DNA of 24,995 nucleotides, taken from the NCBI RefSeq assembly GCF_051846935.1, contig NZ_JBPYCS010000031.1:1-24995 (forward strand). The letters are read 5' to 3'. The translations under genes and the position numbers were made by a program. The notes beneath the pieces are model-generated. The model did not search any database. It was not told the origin of the DNA and saw nothing but the letters and a program-made list of their open reading frames with translations. Below, one piece after another: positions 22,972 to 24,995 of the stretch. Numbering within the stretch: position 1 is the first letter of the stretch; each line of letters starts with the position of its first letter. Origin of the DNA: JBPYCR01 sp051846935 (GTDB lineage: Bacteria; Bacillota; Bacilli; Bacillales; Amphibacillaceae).

Positions 22972-23047
22972 CGATCCATAAGCGCCTTCTCCGACTCGAA
23001 CTATCTCTTCCGCATGCAATTAAACGCTCTATAAAGCATTAATGGTA

Positions 23048-23068
23048 ATTTTCTGCCGAGCAGAAAAT
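23048..23068. other. Perfect 9-bp hairpin with CGA loop
   Basis: ATTTTCTGC (23048-23056) and GCAGAAAAT (23060-23068) pair around CGA. It lies downstream of array 2 and of the convergent LysM gene terminator. There is no clear T-run, so it may be a weak terminator or a protein site. Confidence 0.4.
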
Positions 23069-23084
23069 CCATCTCTTAAGAAAA

Positions 23085-23114
23085 TGAAAAAACTTCCAGC
23101 GGTTGCTGGAAGTT
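23085..23114 (-). terminator. Rho-independent terminator of the LysM endopeptidase gene
   Basis: AACTTCCAGC and GCTGGAAGTT (23091-23100 with 23105-23114) form a perfect 10-bp stem with a 4-nt loop. On the minus strand it is followed by TTTTCATTTT, 13 nt after the stop codon. Confidence 0.85.
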
Positions 23115-23127
23115 ATCGTTCTGTCCG

Positions 23128-24510
23128 TTAATAAAATCGTTTAAAACCATCGTAATGCTTTTTCCAGTAGGAATTGCTTAGGCTGGAAATGGTTACGCCG
23201 GTAGATGTGCCGGCATGAATGAATTGATTGTTTCCTAGATAGATGCCCATATGGGATATGCCGTTTCGGTATGTGTTTTTGAAGAAGACGAGATCGCCGA
23301 CTTGTGGATTATCTATGTAATAAGAACGGTTGTAGTAGCCATCGGTTGATTGGCGCCCCATACTTAAGCCTGCTTCGTTGTATGCAAAATGAATGAACCC
23401 GCTGCAATCAAACCCGTTTTTCGTCTGCCCGCCCCACACATAAGGAGTGCCTAAAACACCTTTCGCTATATTGACGAGCTGGGATACGTTGAAAGACGCA
23501 GAAGTATTTTCCGTTGTTGTCCCGCTATTACCGTTGCTCGTGCTGCCAGCTGGAATGTTGCTTGCTGCTTGTCCATTCACACTTAGCTTTTGGCCGATAT
23601 AAATGATGTCCGAGCTTAGCGTGTTCCATTTCTTTAAGTTAGCAACACTTACTTTATAAGTAGCTGCTATTCTTGAAAGGGTGTCCCCTGATTTTACAGT
23701 ATAGGCGGTAGTGCTTGGCGGCGCTGCGTTTGACTCGCTGCTTGCACCATTTCCTTCATTCGAATTTGCATTGCTGGAAGTAGATTCACTAGAAGCCTTA
23801 CCAACGTGTAGCTTTTGTCCAACAAAGATGAGGTCTGAACGCAAATGATTCCATTTTTTTAAGTTGGCAACGCTAACGCCGTATTTTGCTCCTATTTTTG
23901 ATAAGGTATCACCAGCTTTTACGGTATACCCAGCAGCTACTGAAGCATTGCTGCTGTTCGAGTGATTCCCAGCCGAAGCTCCACTTCCATTTGAACTGCT
24001 CCCGCTTGAAGAAGTACTTCCGCTTGAGCTATTGCCGCCTGAAGTTCCCGAATTGTTACTCGAGCTCGCTGCAGATCCGGCGTTCCCTTTTACAACAAAT
24101 ACATTACCAGGGTAAATGAGCGTGGAAGTGAGATTATTCCACTTCATTAAGCTTGAGATGGATACGTTGTGCTTAAATGCGATACCACTTAGAGTATCAC
24201 CTGGTTTAACCGTATATGTACTTCCATTCGTGTTGGAATTGCCAGTCTGACTGGATGTAGAAGGTTGACTTGCTCCAGTAGAACTGGTCGCGCTCGTCTT
24301 CAATACTTGATTTGGAAAAATCAAATCACTAGAAAGCTTGTTCAATGATTTTAACTGTCCTACACTCACATTATGTTTTTGGGCTATTTTCCAAAGTGAA
24401 TCGCCGCTTCGAACCTTATAAGAGGATGCTTCGGCTTTGTCAGCCGCAACAAAGGCGGAAGCGATTACTGCAGTCGCAGATACAGACATAAAAATCTTTT
24501 TACTAGCCAA
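23128..24510 (-). CDS. Secreted LysM-NlpC/P60 DL-endopeptidase (LytE/LytF/CwlS-like autolysin)
   Basis: This 460-residue protein has a signal peptide (residues 1-29, ending AEASS) and four LysM domains at about 31-72, 99-142, 195-237 and 270-313, each with GDSL or GDTL and a conserved Asn-Leu core. Long Ser/Asn/Gly-rich linkers separate them. The C-terminal NlpC/P60 domain (about 340-460) has the catalytic Cys in FDCSGF (about 369), His in ISHMGIY and the third residue in FIHAGT. The family cuts the D-Glu-meso-diaminopimelate bond in wall peptides during growth and separation. It starts at TTG with a GAAGGGAG site. The extended -10 promoter is about 140 nt upstream. I saw no convincing WalR box. 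Confidence 0.94.
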   Translation of the reverse strand: MASKKIFMSVSATAVIASAFVAADKAEASSYKVRSGDSLWKIAQKHNVSVGQLKSLNKLSSDLIFPNQVLKTSATSSTGASQPSTSSQTGNSNTNGSTYTVKPGDTLSGIAFKHNVSISSLMKWNNLTSTLIYPGNVFVVKGNAGSAASSSNNSGTSGGNSSSGSTSSSGSSSNGSGASAGNHSNSSNASVAAGYTVKAGDTLSKIGAKYGVSVANLKKWNHLRSDLIFVGQKLHVGKASSESTSSNANSNEGNGASSESNAAPPSTTAYTVKSGDTLSRIAATYKVSVANLKKWNTLSSDIIYIGQKLSVNGQAASNIPAGSTSNGNSGTTTENTSASFNVSQLVNIAKGVLGTPYVWGGQTKNGFDCSGFIHFAYNEAGLSMGRQSTDGYYNRSYYIDNPQVGDLVFFKNTYRNGISHMGIYLGNNQFIHAGTSTGVTISSLSNSYWKKHYDGFKRFY

Positions 24511-24654
24511 CGAACGAAACTCCCTTCTTTACATGCGATACTATAATTCTTCTAAACGAGTCCTTTTTTTAAGATTGGCAGATTAGCTACTAGGATGTAA
24601 AAAAAAGTAATAATATTGTATAATTTCCAATAAACGACAATGACATTTAGACAT

Positions 24655-24663
24655 ATTATAGCA
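24655..24663 (-). promoter_or_regulatory. Extended -10 promoter of the LysM endopeptidase
   Basis: On the minus strand TGCTATAAT (24655-24663) is a perfect extended -10. The -35 position holds only AACACA, which is acceptable for an extended -10 promoter. The leader would be about 138 nt. Confidence 0.55.
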
Positions 24664-24995
24664 TGAAATAACGTTTATGTGTTAAAAAATAAAGTAAATT
24701 TTCAGTATAATTAATGGCAGTATACAAGGAAAAGTACATCTGCCTTTTAGCACATCGTTTTTTTTATGTAGAATCGTTGCACGTAAATTGAAAATATTGT
24801 CAAATTTAGTTTCAAAAGAGATTTATGTACCAACTCCCTGTTATAGTAGTACGTATGGTATTATGCCATCGTAAATTAATTAACTGCGTTTTTTCTATAT
24901 AAATAGTGGAGAATACGATACAAAATGAACTTAATTAAGATAATTATGTTATAATTTCGATTAATATGTCGAATTTTAGAATAGTAGACCGATAA
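24664..24995. other. AT-rich intergenic end of the window
   Basis: No gene is supported. On the plus strand TGTTATAAT (24947-24955) is an extended -10 that may drive a gene beyond the right edge. Confidence 0.35.

Noticed and set aside
22537..23019. Open frames of 109-160 codons on both strands across array 2
   Set aside because: Same cause as in array 1: low-complexity repeat translations with no start signals.
24511..24720. WalR box upstream of the LysM endopeptidase
   Set aside because: Only one half of TGTWAH-N5-TGTWAH could be found at any place.

Overview
The window looks like chromosomal DNA of a low-GC, Gram-positive Bacillales bacterium (Bacillaceae in the broad sense). The evidence is AT-rich sequence, strong AAGGAGG-type ribosome binding sites with frequent TTG and GTG starts, sigma-A-type promoters, a wall teichoic acid (WTA) locus, LytR-CpsA-Psr (LCP) proteins, a LysM-NlpC/P60 hydrolase, a sortase and Bacillus-type small protein families. 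I cannot name the genus. No rRNA, tRNA, CRISPR array, phage or intact insertion sequence was seen.

Positions 1-13052 are a cell-wall region. It starts with the 3' part of a secreted SH3-repeat glucosaminidase (1-1850) and a first LCP ligase (2062-3048, minus). tagD-tagB lie on the minus strand (4895-3320), divergent from tagG-tagH (5371-7011). They are followed by a CDP-ribitol module, a TarI-like cytidylyltransferase with an SDR reductase, then two more CDP-glycerol/ribitol phosphotransferases (8551-11008) and tagA (11147-11881). A second LCP gene (11994-13052, minus) closes the region. Together these would build the ManNAc-GlcNAc linkage unit (TagA), prime it (TagB), make CDP-glycerol (TagD) and probably CDP-ribitol (TarI plus SDR), polymerise and export the chain (TagGH), and attach it to peptidoglycan (LCP). 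Four TTHAYA hexamers with exact 11-bp spacing upstream of tagD match a PhoP box, so phosphate control is likely.

Positions 13053-17123 carry small conserved genes: DUF1659, DUF2922, YvrJ, DUF2975 with an Xre-type regulator, and DUF817. Positions 17146-19518 (minus) hold a sodium:solute symporter, an unlisted 41-residue membrane protein and an isochorismatase-fold hydrolase in one apparent operon, with a 17-bp palindrome upstream. Positions 20284-24510 hold a class D-like sortase, a DUF4282 protein, a NERD nuclease-domain protein and a LysM-NlpC/P60 endopeptidase.

The most unusual feature is a pair of GC-rich minisatellites with a strict 21-bp period, at 14325-14744 (about 20 units) and 22636-22971 (16 units). 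They share the CGCTCGCAAA core, the same orientation and even rare variant units. They produce overlapping open frames on both strands that are almost certainly not genes. I do not recognise them as a named element.
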